This document shows, in pieces, positions 26,171 to 35,469 of a DNA stretch of 64,000 nucleotides. How positions within the stretch are numbered: the first letter of the stretch is position 1; each line of letters opens with the position of its first letter. A model generated the notes under the pieces. That model did no database searches, had not been told where the DNA came from, and worked only from the letters and a program-made list of their open reading frames with translations. Source of the stretch: Lateolabrax maculatus (lineage: Eukaryota; Chordata; Actinopteri; Acropomatiformes; Lateolabracidae). The stretch is from assembly GCA_031216445.1 (NCBI GenBank), contig CM062201.1:1-64000 (forward strand), given 5' to 3'. The translations under genes were made by a program, and so were the position numbers.

Positions 26171-27140
26171 TGTTTTTCTTTTTTAACACAGCATTTTGAA
26201 AGTTAAAATACCAGCCCTTGGGTCTCATTTCTGACACTGGCTAGGAAAAGTTTACTTGTGAACAAAAGACAAGAATGGCGTACAGCATTAATAATAAGTA
26301 TAAGTGTGTGCACACATGCCTGCACACCTGTTCAGGCTTATCCTATAGGTGCACACATTCTCTGTTTTTTGTGGGAAGTGGCGTTCACATATTTCAAGCC
26401 CCGTTGGTGTGAAGCATGCAAAAAGAAAATGTATGAGATATTTCCATCATTTAAGCGACAGCTATCTGTGAATAACCTATAAAATGTTTGTATATTCATT
26501 TAATACATGTTAAACATCATGTACTAATTGTTTATGTTTTACAAAATCAGAGAATGAGGTCAACCCAAAAATGTAACATTTCTATAAAATGTTTACTGGC
26601 AAGGTTATGTAGTTTAAATACAATTCATTTGTTTTCATTGTTGCTCTTTCAAACTCATAGAAATTCTTGATTTTAATATATAAATTTCACAGTCATGCAG
26701 AAAAAAATGAAGGTCTGAGTATTTTGTCTTCAATCCATGTATTACTGGACTTTTGCTTTAGGCACAATGAAAAACATATAAAAGGAATTTAAAACATCCC
26801 TAAATACTAAAAAAGTCTAGACTAAAAAGTCTACAAGTTATTATTGAAAGGTATTTTTAAATTAAAATACTGAAAATTTTGACAGGAAGAATTATGTGTA
26901 AAGTTAATCAGAGACTTACATTAATAAGGGTCACAGTAAAATAAAGGATGATGTTGTACAAACTGTACCACACCTATTGTAGTACAAAGATTATTATCTC
27001 AAAACTTTTTTTTTAAACAAAAAAAATGCATGTTGTAATTATTAATGACAAAAGCAAAACAAAGACATTTATTGCATATATTATACTGAATAGTAATACA
27101 TAATAGAAAATAGTAAGTAGTACAGTTTATCAGTACAGTA
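26171..27140. other. AT-rich non-coding stretch 3' of the receptor pseudogene
   Basis: Nearly 1 kb of AT-rich sequence with several short open frames (the longest 74 codons) that show no domain, signal peptide or splice structure I can defend. Probably intergenic. Confidence 0.55.
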
Positions 27141-28186
27141 TCATTTAATAGTTATGCTCATTGTTGAGGAATTTGAGCTAAATATTTTAAGGGTGACAAT
27201 TAAAAAAAAACATTTTTTGAAGCAGGGATAAAAAAAAGGCATAAATAATTGGGTTTAAGGTTGAATTGAAGTAATCCAACCAAACAAATGCTTCAAAGAT
27301 GGCAGGAGGTGTGGTGAAGCCAGTGTAGGCATCAATTATTGAATTTATAAAAAAGGGCATCCAACAAAAGATGAATGCACCGAGCACAATACACAGAGTC
27401 TTTACAGCTTTGTGCTCAGACTGGTTAATCAACCCACTTCTTCCTCTGTCATTTGAACAGTTGCTCATATCTCCAATCTCTTACATGCTCTTTAGCCACA
27501 ATAAATATTTTAGTGTACAGGAAAACTATTACAGTGCAGGGAAAGAAAAAGCAAATAACACTGTCCAGGATTCCCCAAAGGGGGTTAAAGAGGAGGTTAC
27601 AACTGCCAAGGCAGTTTATTGATACCATGTAATCCTCTAACCCTGCTACGTTGGCCTTTGAGTAAAGCAGTCCATAAGAGTAGACAGCAGCCAGTGCCCA
27701 GCTGCAACATACCATAATGTATGGCCACTGACATTGTCATTTTGTACTGTATGGCCACTGACATTGTCATTTTCGTGTAATAATGCAGAGGATTACATAT
27801 CGCTTGGTGTCTGTCTACAGCAATGCAAATTAGGTGGAAGATAGAAAGAGTGGTGAGAAACACATCAAAACTGGAGTGCAGTTGACACCATAAAACCAGC
27901 AGCCATGTACGGTACGGATGGATGCAGAAGGGCATCACAATAACAATAGCATCACAATAACATCAACCACAGCAAGAGATAAAATAAGCACATTAGTAGG
28001 ATTATGCAACTGCTTAAAATGGCCTATTGACACAATGACAACAGAGTTCCCTAAAATGGTAACCAGCATGCCTAAAGCAAACAACAAATAGAGGGCATAT
28101 TTAGTCACCTCACTTAACTGTGCCCTAACACAAGAGGCATTAGAGCTTGGAAAACAGTACTGCTCTTGTGGAAGGGCAGTCATCAT
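27141..28186 (-). pseudogene. Trace amine-associated receptor-like pseudogene
   Basis: A class A GPCR of the TAAR type, which in fish olfactory neurons detects amines. On the minus strand the segments come in order: N-terminal YCFPSSNASC; TM1-TM2 with GNSVVIVSIGHFKQLHNPTN and LSLAVVD; TM3 with the amine-binding Asp of SFDVFL exactly 18 positions before the Arg of DRH; TM4-TM5; TM6 with FCWMPFF; TM7 with NSTLNPIIYAFF. The frame is broken four times: near 27935-27950 (after TM2, beside a repeated TTATTGTGATGC), near 27715 (before TM4), near 27455-27470 (third intracellular loop), and at the A8 run 27230-27237. Past that run the other frame reads YPCFKK and a TAAR-like C-terminus, ending at a stop at 27141-27143. 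A 30-bp in-frame tandem duplication near 27720-27780 doubles KMTMSVAI. Start chosen at the Met just before TALPQEQYCFP. Confidence 0.88.
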
Positions 28187-29085
28187 AAACCCAAACACAT
28201 ATGCCAAAACCTCAGCAATATCCCTAACAGAACTCAAATAGAAAGAGTTCCATGGGAGAAACAGGCTGAAAGCTCTGTCTTTTATTCAAAGACACAGTAT
28301 ATGGGCCATCTACAAATCACCTAATACACCAATGCCGTCCAATCAAAACCATGCTATTAACATAAATGTTAAAAAGTCCAGAAGACATTACTATGTTACA
28401 ATATTTGCAATATCTCCAATGGAGGAAATAAGGAAAATAATTTTGTTTTGAGTGACAAAGAAGTTTATTATAGTTACATTATAATTTTACAAGATGTCAT
28501 TAATTACTTACATTATAAGTTGCTACACAAATATACAAATATTAAGATAGTTGAAGCATATTAAATTGGAGAAAAAATTAGAAAAATCTCATAATTATAG
28601 CGATTGGTAGCCACTTGTTGTTAGTTAAGCTTTGTGCAAGTACTTATAGTTACTTGTTACACAGTTACAATATGTCCTGCTTGCAAACTAATGATCTTTT
28701 CTAACCTGGCACCATAATCCTACACACATCACATACACACACACTTCGACATGTCCACTCGTAGAGAGGACATTTAAAGCTCCCGCTTCGAAACTCTCTT
28801 GTTCTGACCTAACACATGGTTTATGCTTGTGCACACAGAACACACATGAGGCAGAATAAAGAAACACACACACATTCTTTCTGGCGTGTACCTGAACTGC
28901 GTGCGTGCAGTCAGAACCTAAAATCCTTTAACTTTACTAGCTATTTGATATGGCAATTTTGGTTAGTTAGTTGTAGTTATTTAATATAATTATTATCAAG
29001 GTTCCAGATTGATAGTCTAGTACCTTTTTTGAGACTAGGTTAATGCATATGGCCATCATTTCCCTGTTTTCAGGGTGGTGCCCTG
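28187..29085. other. Non-coding stretch upstream of the receptor pseudogene
   Basis: No coding region recognised. A minus-strand AATAAAAGACAG near 28270-28285 and a plus-strand AATAAAG near 28857 with CA-rich flanks (28730-28745, 28865-28878) could be remnants of LTRs or polyadenylation sites, but no paired structure supports this. Confidence 0.45.
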
Positions 29086-29155
29086 TTTTTTAATAATAAT
29101 TAATTATTTAATAATAATTATTAGTATATAATAGTTAATAATTATTAATTATTTC
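29086..29155. repeat. AT-only low-complexity segment with self-complementarity
   Basis: Composed almost wholly of TAATAATAATTAATTATT-type sequence in which AATAATTATT pairs with itself, so it can fold into hairpins. No gene is associated with it. Confidence 0.7.
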
Positions 29156-29169
29156 CTATGGCCATAGCA

Positions 29170-29540
29170 AACCAGGATAGACCTATTGCATGAACAGGAG
29201 GCAGACACCCTCTCTCAGGTGAGCCCTGAACCAACAGGTGTCTCTGCCTCTCGAACTGTAGAATCTGGATCTCTGACTGCAGATCGTTTACAGCCCCCAT
29301 GTTCCTGCTCCACACTCATTGCTGCAGTTATTATTATTAGTCTGATTATTATGTGTCTCACCTGCTCTCTCTCCTTTTTCCCCTGCTTTATTCCACTTTC
29401 AACCCAACTCTGTCGAGTCAGATGACTGCCCACCCAGAGCCTGGTTCAGCTTGAGGTTTTTACCTGTTAAAAGGGAGTTTTTCCTCACCAAGTGCTACTC
29501 ATGGTGGAAATTGTTGGGTCTCTGTAAATATTTTAACCCT
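29170..29540 (+). repeat. Fish interspersed repeat (GTTGGGTCTCTGTAAA type), longer copy
   Basis: Contains GAACAGGAGGCAGACACCCT, then CACCTGCTCTCTCTCC, AGATGACTGCCCACCCAGAG, CTGTTAAAAGGGAGTTTTTC, CCAAGTGCTACTCATGG and GTTGGGTCTCTGTAAAT. The last 200 bases match 25938-26170 in order and orientation. The open frames on both strands (72-79 codons) fall inside the repeat and are not separate genes. Confidence 0.65.
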
Positions 29541-30101
29541 AAGCGTTAAGGAAAAAAAGAAAACATCTGAGGTCTCAATATACTCACTCAATATCAGAAA
29601 ACATCTTTCTCCAAACAATTGGTACGAAAAGAAAATATTATAAAAGTTTAGTATCATTCATGCAATATCATATAAAAAACATAAAAATATATATCACACT
29701 GCAACTCCTCAGCAGCGTCGACTCTCAACGTAGTGTCGATGTATTGATTCTGAACATTTTGTCAGTGTCCTTGTTCAGAATCCTTCAGTCCATTGTGATT
29801 GTCCATTTTTGAGTGTCTGAATCCCTTTAGTATATCTTTCCCCCAATGTCCTTCTGGAAGGAAAGAAAAAACAACCAGTATCTTTTGCAAAACAAATGCA
29901 AATCAAACATCGCATACAGAAGTGAATGTGAATAGTCACAACATCATATCATTCCTTTTTATGATTCACATTTTCCCATTTCCCCCCTTTAATCATATCA
30001 TCCAGTATAACTACTAGATACCAACACAATAATAGAAATAGATGTTAAGATTATATCAAGATTAAACATTCAATATGGATACTTTTCCACCAACTCTCCT
30101 T
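29541..30101 (-). mobile_element. 3' portion of ERV1 (env remnant or 3' LTR region), undelimited
   Basis: Lies downstream of the ERV1 env start on the minus strand. A purine tract complementary to CCCATTTCCCCCCTTT (29977-29992) followed in the minus sense by TGTGAATC is a possible polypurine tract and LTR start; a second purine-rich stretch lies near 29840-29875. I could not find a matching partner LTR, so the boundaries are unknown. No env domain beyond the signal peptide can be read. Confidence 0.35.
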
Positions 30102-30287
30102 CTATCTCCACTTCCTCCTGTCTGTGTTAGTTATCTGTAATAATGGCATCTGAGATTGATCTCCTGGCATTACAACACCAACCCATCTCAGTATCATAGC
30201 CTTTGCAAAGGTTAACAACAACGTACAGAAACAAAACATCACACATAATGATAGAAGAACCGCCACAAGCCTTCGAGCCTTCACCAT
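30102..30287 (-). pseudogene. env: ERV1 env start, signal peptide only
   Basis: From the Met at 30287 a 62-codon frame starts with a basic stretch (MVKARR) and a strongly hydrophobic segment (LVAVLLSLCVMFCF) typical of an envelope signal peptide, then hits a stop at 30102. It overlaps the 3' end of the integrase frame in another register, the usual pol-env overlap of simple retroviruses. The surface and transmembrane subunits are missing, so no envelope can be made. The retroviral reading rests on position and signal-peptide character only. Confidence 0.5.
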
Positions 30288-31089
30288 CTTGACTCTGCAG
30301 GTGTAGCACCTCCTCTCTGGGTGCTTTAACACAATGTGATAAATGATACCATGTTGGAGACCCTTTAACCTGGACCGCAGTTCCCGTACTGCGAACAACT
30401 TCAAATGGCCCTTCACGGCGTTCGTTATACCACTTCCTTCTAAATACCTTCACAAACACCTTGTCTCCAGGTTGCACTGTGTTTTTCTTGTGCTCATCGA
30501 GCCTCTCCTGCACCTCCTCTTTTCTTTGCCTGTCAGAAACATATGTAGATATTCTTTTATGGAAATTAGCCATATATGTAACATATGCTCGCATTTCATC
30601 TTCCAAAAGAGACAAACTCGGACCCTTTCCACTTGTTCGCAAACAAGGGGTTGGCATCCGTCTCCCTGTAAGCAACTCATGAGGTGTCATATGCAAATCA
30701 CGCAACTCACTTGAGCGACACACCATTAATGCCAATGGAAGTGCTGCTACCCAATTTAGGCCCGTGTGTTGACAAATTTTCACAATGCGATTTTTCAAAA
30801 TACCATTAATTTTCTCACAAATCCCTTGACTTTGTGGATGATAAACAGCACCAAGACGTTGTTTCATTCCCAGTTTTTGCAAAATCAATTTCACAGTCTT
30901 ATCAACAAATTCTTTTCCATTGTCCGAGGATATCCGATCCGGAAGTCCCCACCTGCTTATGACTTCTCTACACAAAAACTTGGCAACTGACTGAGCATCC
31001 TTTCGCTTAGTTGGACAAGCTTCAGGCCATCGCGAAAATCTGTCCACAACGACTAACATATACCTCTTTCCGTCAACTGGTTTTATCAT
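30127..31089 (-). pseudogene. pol: ERV1 integrase, catalytic core and C-terminal domain
   Basis: A 320-codon frame with a retroviral integrase core. The three acidic residues of the DDE site are visible in VVVDRFSRW (about residue 16), SSDNGKEF (about 56) and the Glu of GICEKINGIL (about 92), with VYHPQSQG before the last. The C-terminal part has GDKVFVK, RREGPFEVV and WYHLSHCVK, resembling gammaretrovirus-like integrases more than Gypsy-type ones. The family joins viral DNA ends to host DNA. The amino-terminal zinc domain is in a separate frame (31178-31540), cut off by the hairpin at 31151-31191. The last 40 or so codons run past the usual integrase end into the env overlap. Confidence 0.85.
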
Positions 31090-31150
31090 ATCAACATAGT
31101 CAACAACTAGCTCACGGATTGGACCTCTCGGAGTTGGAATGTAACCAGGA

Positions 31151-31191
31151 GGAGAGGTGAATAGAAATTATACATTTCTATTCACCTCTCC
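31151..31191. repeat. Perfect 18-bp inverted repeat interrupting ERV1 integrase
   Basis: GGAGAGGTGAATAGAAAT (31151-31168), a 5-base loop TATAC, then its exact reverse complement (31174-31191). The hairpin lies between the integrase zinc domain and the catalytic core and brings in a frame break, so it looks like an inverted duplication acquired after integration. Confidence 0.9.
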
Positions 31192-31540
31192 GAACATTGT
31201 TTTTTAGACAGATAGTGCATCTGCCTATGACATAGTCAATCTGCTCAAACAAACATGGTGCCCAAAATCCATACTCCTTTGTGATCTTTCTTCTAACTTC
31301 CCCCCTTGCAACATGAGCTAACCCATGTGCTTCTTGAATCATCAGACCCAACAGGTCTGGGGGCGCTATTATCAGCCCCTCATGATTTTTCCAAAGTCCA
31401 GTAGAATCTTGTGTGGCACCACGCTCTTGCCACAACTGTTTATCCATTGCAGATGCAACTTCCTGCATCAGAATCACATCCCTTAGTGTGATTTTGTCTT
31501 CCAAATTCACTTCATGTGTAACCAGAAGTACTTTGCCCAA
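31178..31540 (-). pseudogene. pol: ERV1 integrase zinc-binding domain with preceding linker
   Basis: A 120-codon frame ending at the hairpin. It carries the HHCC zinc site of retroviral integrases: the two His of EAHGLAH and the two Cys of CTIC about 30 residues later. The catalytic core follows in another register. Upstream, the frame picks up where the RNase H tail was lost by a one-base slip at the G5 run 31594-31598 (plus strand). The internal Met used as start is arbitrary, since in the provirus this was part of a Pol polyprotein. Confidence 0.8.
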
Positions 31541-31574
31541 TTTGTCTGCACCTGTGACTGCTTTTGCAGCTTCA

Positions 31575-32189
31575 TCAGCCGCACTTTCGACAAGGGGGAA
31601 CCCTTGTCACTTTCGACACATCAGCTTTATGAGCTGCACATTTAGCTATCGCTATTTCTTTAGGCTTCATCATAGCATGCAACAATTTCATTATTTGAGT
31701 GTGATGCTGTATTGAGTGTCGTCTTGTGTAGAGAGTATACTCACGCTCCCGATCACTGTCATCATCCCTAGTGACACTATCACTGGTAATAACATATTTT
31801 GCGTCTGGTTTTTCCAAAGGTTGTCTTCCTCTTCTTTCAGCTCTGACCAATATTTCCTTCACTGAGGGATCGTATCCTCCAATTGGCCTAGTATCATCAT
31901 CACTGTCATACTCATATCTCCTGGAGGCTGCTTTTCCTGGTCCGAGTTCACTTGACTTCTTCCTTAACATCCCTGGCTTCTTGGACTTGATGAAAGGACG
32001 CATCACGATGGTAGTTGTAGCTTTCCCTTCTTCAATCACTCTTCTGTCATCATCTTCAATATGGTATACACCATCATGACTCAAAACTGGAAGTTGGGGA
32101 TAGGCTTCCTTAAACTGCACCTCTTCCTTATAAGGTGGAGGGTTCTTGATTGGCTCCGTATGCGAAATAGGTGTATTAATTTCCGCCAT
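31575..32189 (-). pseudogene. gag: ERV1 gag-like start fused in frame to an RNase H tail
   Basis: A 204-codon frame. Its first part has the look of a retroviral Gag start: Met-Ala, then a PPPYKEE late-domain motif at residues 18-24, followed by charged, low-complexity sequence (DSDDD, RDDDSDRERE). At about residue 165 it passes without a stop into IAIAKCAAHKADVSK, which resembles the end of a retroviral RNase H. The rest of Gag, protease and reverse transcriptase between them is missing. The frame ends after an extra base in the G5 run at 31594-31598. The gag assignment rests on position and the PPPY motif. Confidence 0.65.
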
Positions 32190-33336
32190 TAGTTTTTCTA
32201 TTTCTTTTGCATTTTTTTGACTTTGGGATTTGGGATTTCAATGTTCTTTTTTGTCATTTTGATGACTTTTTATATTCCCAAGTTATAGACTGAAACTAAT
32301 TACTAAGACTTTAAACCCCTTAAAGCTATTAAGATCACTTTCCCTCTCTCTTTTTTTTTTCTTAACTAATCAATTAATCAGCAAATCAATCAATCAATCA
32401 ATCAACCAACAAATCAATCAATCAATCGATAAATCAATCAATCAACAAATCAATCAATCAACCAATCAATCCGTTTACTTATTTATTCGTATTATTTATT
32501 TATTTATTTTATATGCCACTATTTTACCACAGTCAATGCGAAAAAGAATGCATGAGGATTGTCAACTTCAAAGGAATCAACAGCTTACTTATTATAGTAG
32601 CAACACCCACATCACCAAATCCGCAAATAATATTGACTACACACACAAACAACTCTCAACAGAGTTCAACCACAATACTCCAATAATTAATCAAATACAT
32701 TAACTGATCAGTCCGTTGCCAAGCGTCACTTTGAAATAACTACAGCAAATATTGCTCATAAATGCACAAGCAAATAAATGCACTCTATTAACCCCAAATT
32801 GAGAAATGTTCATATAGCACCATATATGAAAGCAAATCAAATGTATGTCATCAATAATAGCTATGAATGAATTCACATAAAAACATTTGTAAAGCAGGTG
32901 TTTGGAAAAAGAGTTTGTGGATAAAAACTGTACTGGCCTTATTCAGACTGGATTCAGGAACTGCACATGCTGTTATCAGCAAGCCTCAATCCATGTGATA
33001 TATGGGCCAGCCAAATTCCTGCCTGCACCTCCTCCTCTTTTTCCTCCCCTTCAGCTCTCTCACAATATAGGAGAACAAAGAGAGAAACAGAAAAGAAATT
33101 CAACGTCCCATAATTCTACTAGACCATTTTAACTGCATTATAAACAAGCATACTCCTTTTTCAAACACTAAGTTACAACCACATATTATACATTTCTATT
33201 TTTCCATTCTAACTTATTGAACTCTATTAACCCCTTAAATTCCTCAATAATATAGGATTATTACCCACACCTATATTAACAAAATTAAGCCTAACCTACT
33301 AATATCCCTACCGATCTTTCTACTTCAAGATCACAA
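32190..33336 (-). other. Upstream flank of ERV1, leader or 5' LTR not delimited
   Basis: AT-rich non-coding sequence on the 5' side of the gag-like frame. A purine-rich minus-strand stretch (complement of CTCCTCCTCTTTTTCCTCC, about 33028-33050) and scattered AT boxes are compatible with a degraded LTR or leader, but I found neither paired LTRs nor a clear tRNA primer site. Confidence 0.35.
32364..32480 (+). repeat. (CAAT)n-type simple repeat
   Basis: Imperfect run of AATCAATCAATC with interspersed CAACAAATC and one CGAT, about 115 bases. Confidence 0.9.
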
Positions 33337-33595
33337 ACGTCCTTGTTGGGAGCTCATATTTAATCAAATAAATGTCCTCTGAAAGAGGCTCATAAGTTAT
33401 TACCAATTCTGAAATATCCCCCAAAAAGGCTCATATGTTTTAACAGATTCAAAAACGTCCTCTATAGAAAAGGCTCATATGTTTTAACAAACTAAAGAAT
33501 GTCCTTTGTAGAAAAGGCTCATATGTTTTAACAGATTCAGGAATGTCCTCTTTAGAGGCTCATAAATTTTAGCATTAAAAACAGAATATCCTTCC
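33337..33595 (+). repeat. Minisatellite of about 40-46-bp units
   Basis: About six imperfect copies with the core GTCCTCT.TAGAAAAGGCTCATATGTTTTAACAGATT; the AGGCTCATA core recurs near 33388, 33428, 33472, 33517 and 33566. Unit length drifts between about 40 and 46 bp. It lies just left of the junction with ERV2 sequence at 33704. The direction of any function is unknown. Confidence 0.75.
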
Positions 33596-33703
33596 CTGTA
33601 TTTTAATTAACCTCCTATTGTTGATCACAACCTATATATTCTTATTCAATATAAAATCTACCACATTAATATAAACCACATAAACCACAGCAACTTTTCA
33701 CTC

Positions 33704-33830
33704 ACAGCGGTGGGTGTAGCTATGCGTTTTGCGGCTTCATCTGCTAAGTTGTTGCCTTTAGCTATCAGGGAATTCGTTTTTTGATGAGCTACGCATTTAA
33801 TGATGGCTAACACTTTTGGATGGCTTCTAG
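33704..33830 (-). pseudogene. pol: ERV2 RNase H tail (copy 0)
   Basis: On the minus strand the frame reads CVAHQKTNS and GNNLADEAAKRIATPT, the usual end of a retroviral RNase H with the His and the NxxAD Asp. The start of RNase H and the RT connection are deleted. Similarity to the other copies stops abruptly at 33704, so this is a duplication or insertion breakpoint. Confidence 0.75.
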
Positions 33831-33922
33831 TAAAGCTGAGATGGCAGAAATGATGACATGTGTCTCACCGTTTGTGGTTTGGGAGCTTTCGATACTGCCT
33901 CAATTTGTGAGGGCGCTATAGC

Positions 33923-34199
33923 TCATTTAGTGCCACAGAGTTGTCTACCTAAGTATTCAACCTGTGTCTGGCAAAACTGTAATTTATTTTTACTCACCTT
34001 GTGAGCCCCCTTTTCTAAAGCCATCAGGGCTGAGACTGAGTCTTGTGCACATTGAGCTTTGGAGGTGCTACATATCAAGAGATCATCTACATATTGTAGT
34101 ACTGTACTGGACACGTCTAGGTGTTGCAGGTCATTAGCCAATACTCGACTGAATATTGAGGGACTTTCAACATAGCTCTGCGGGAGACGTGTGTACGTA
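33923..34199 (-). pseudogene. pol: ERV2 reverse transcriptase, palm and thumb fragment (copy 0)
   Basis: Contains the RT active-site motif in LQYVDDLLICS and the downstream VEYLGRQL, as in retroviral RTs. Upstream of the internal Met the frame stays open to 34199 through TRLPQ and SPSIF. It stops at an in-frame TGA after RQLCGTK that is shared by all five copies. The fingers part lies at 41424-42277, on the other side of the 7.2-kb insertion. Confidence 0.88.
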
Positions 34200-34203
34200 T
34201 ACT

Positions 34204-35147
34204 CACTGTAAAATCTAATTAGTTGACCTTACTTAAAAAAAGTATGCAAACTCGTTGCAAATTAAGCAAAGTAATCTTAAGAATAGTGAGTTAGAAAAGC
34301 TTGTTTATTTTAAGTGTGCAGTACTAAATCAAGTAGTACAACTAAAAAAAAAAAAAAAGTTCATGTAACTTAATAGCCATGCTTAGTGTTAACTTAATTT
34401 TTTCATTTTGTGTGGACTGCTTGATACAAATTTAACCCCACTTAGAATTATGATACCTACTACTTACTACTCACTCATTTTTTTTCAGTTCATTTCAGTT
34501 CAGTTAAATTAAACAAACCAATTTCCTTGAATGGGTCCTTGTCCTTCTCCCATTTCTTATCTATTTTAGCTGTTATTACCTAATAAAGGGAAAAACACCA
34601 CAAACATATACTTTAAAAGAACACTCACTGGGTTTGTTCAGCTGCATTACAACATTTATTAAAAAAATAATTGCATCATTGACAGATCTAGGCTGAACAA
34701 TAAATGTTCGATATTGTTACTTTTGATTCCAATTCTCCAATATAAAATGTGTGTTTTATCACTCATGTAATAACCTTACAATAAACAATAAAATTACTGT
34801 TCTCTATCTTCTTGTCATATTTAATGTATTTTAAAGCTAGTTGTAAAATTGCTCATAGTGTGATCTATGTCTGTTAGGCTATTGTAATAACAATATGCAT
34901 TAAATCTATTATTCAGCCTCAAGTGTTCTGTTCCCAAGTATCACTTTCTTGTACATTCAAGTACAAAACAGCAGCTAAACAACAAACTTGTGGTTTGATT
35001 TGACTGTAGAACATGACATGGACATGGCAAAAATAAAACCACATTTTTGTGAGCTAATTCTATGCATGTAACAGTCTCACAATATTAAACAGGTAAACAC
35101 CTGATAATTACAGGACTTCAGTGCATGCAAAATCATTGCATTTCTGA
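34204..35147. other. AT-rich left arm of the CACTG element (copy 0)
   Basis: Nearly 1 kb with no coding sequence. It begins with the TIR and an AAGTATGCAAACTCGTTGC stretch recalling short fish MITEs, then has a poly-A run (34345-34358) and long non-coding AT-rich sequence, probably the 3' flank of the carried gene. Confidence 0.6.
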
Positions 35148-35469
35148 TCAAAACTGAAAGTACAACAAATGCTTTTGTGTCCCAAAGCGAGCATCAGTCC
35201 AAGGTTTAAACCAACACAGAAAAACATCACTCCTTGGGTTTTGTATTTGTACTACATTATAACTATTAAAAGTTTTCCCAAAACACAAATGTAAACAGGT
35301 CAACCTTGCTAGGTTCCTTTCTGACAACATTATCTAACAACTCTTTGCAACACAAGGTGGCGCTATTTCCACCATTAGCATACTAGCATAACATGGTACA
35401 CTTTAATAGAATTTTTTTTTTTTTTGAGATCATAAACAAGCCAGCTCAGTTGCATGAAAGCATAAAACT

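Noticed and set aside
26258..26482. 74-codon plus frame with several Cys
   Set aside because: Cys spacing fits no finger I know and there is no flanking gene structure; likely chance.
30343..30714. Plus-strand frames of 123 and 73 codons over the ERV1 integrase
   Set aside because: They are antisense shadows of the integrase frame.
29541..33700. Complete ERV1 provirus with paired LTRs
   Set aside because: I could not find matching LTR sequence on the two sides or a primer-binding site, so only the internal pieces are annotated with confidence.
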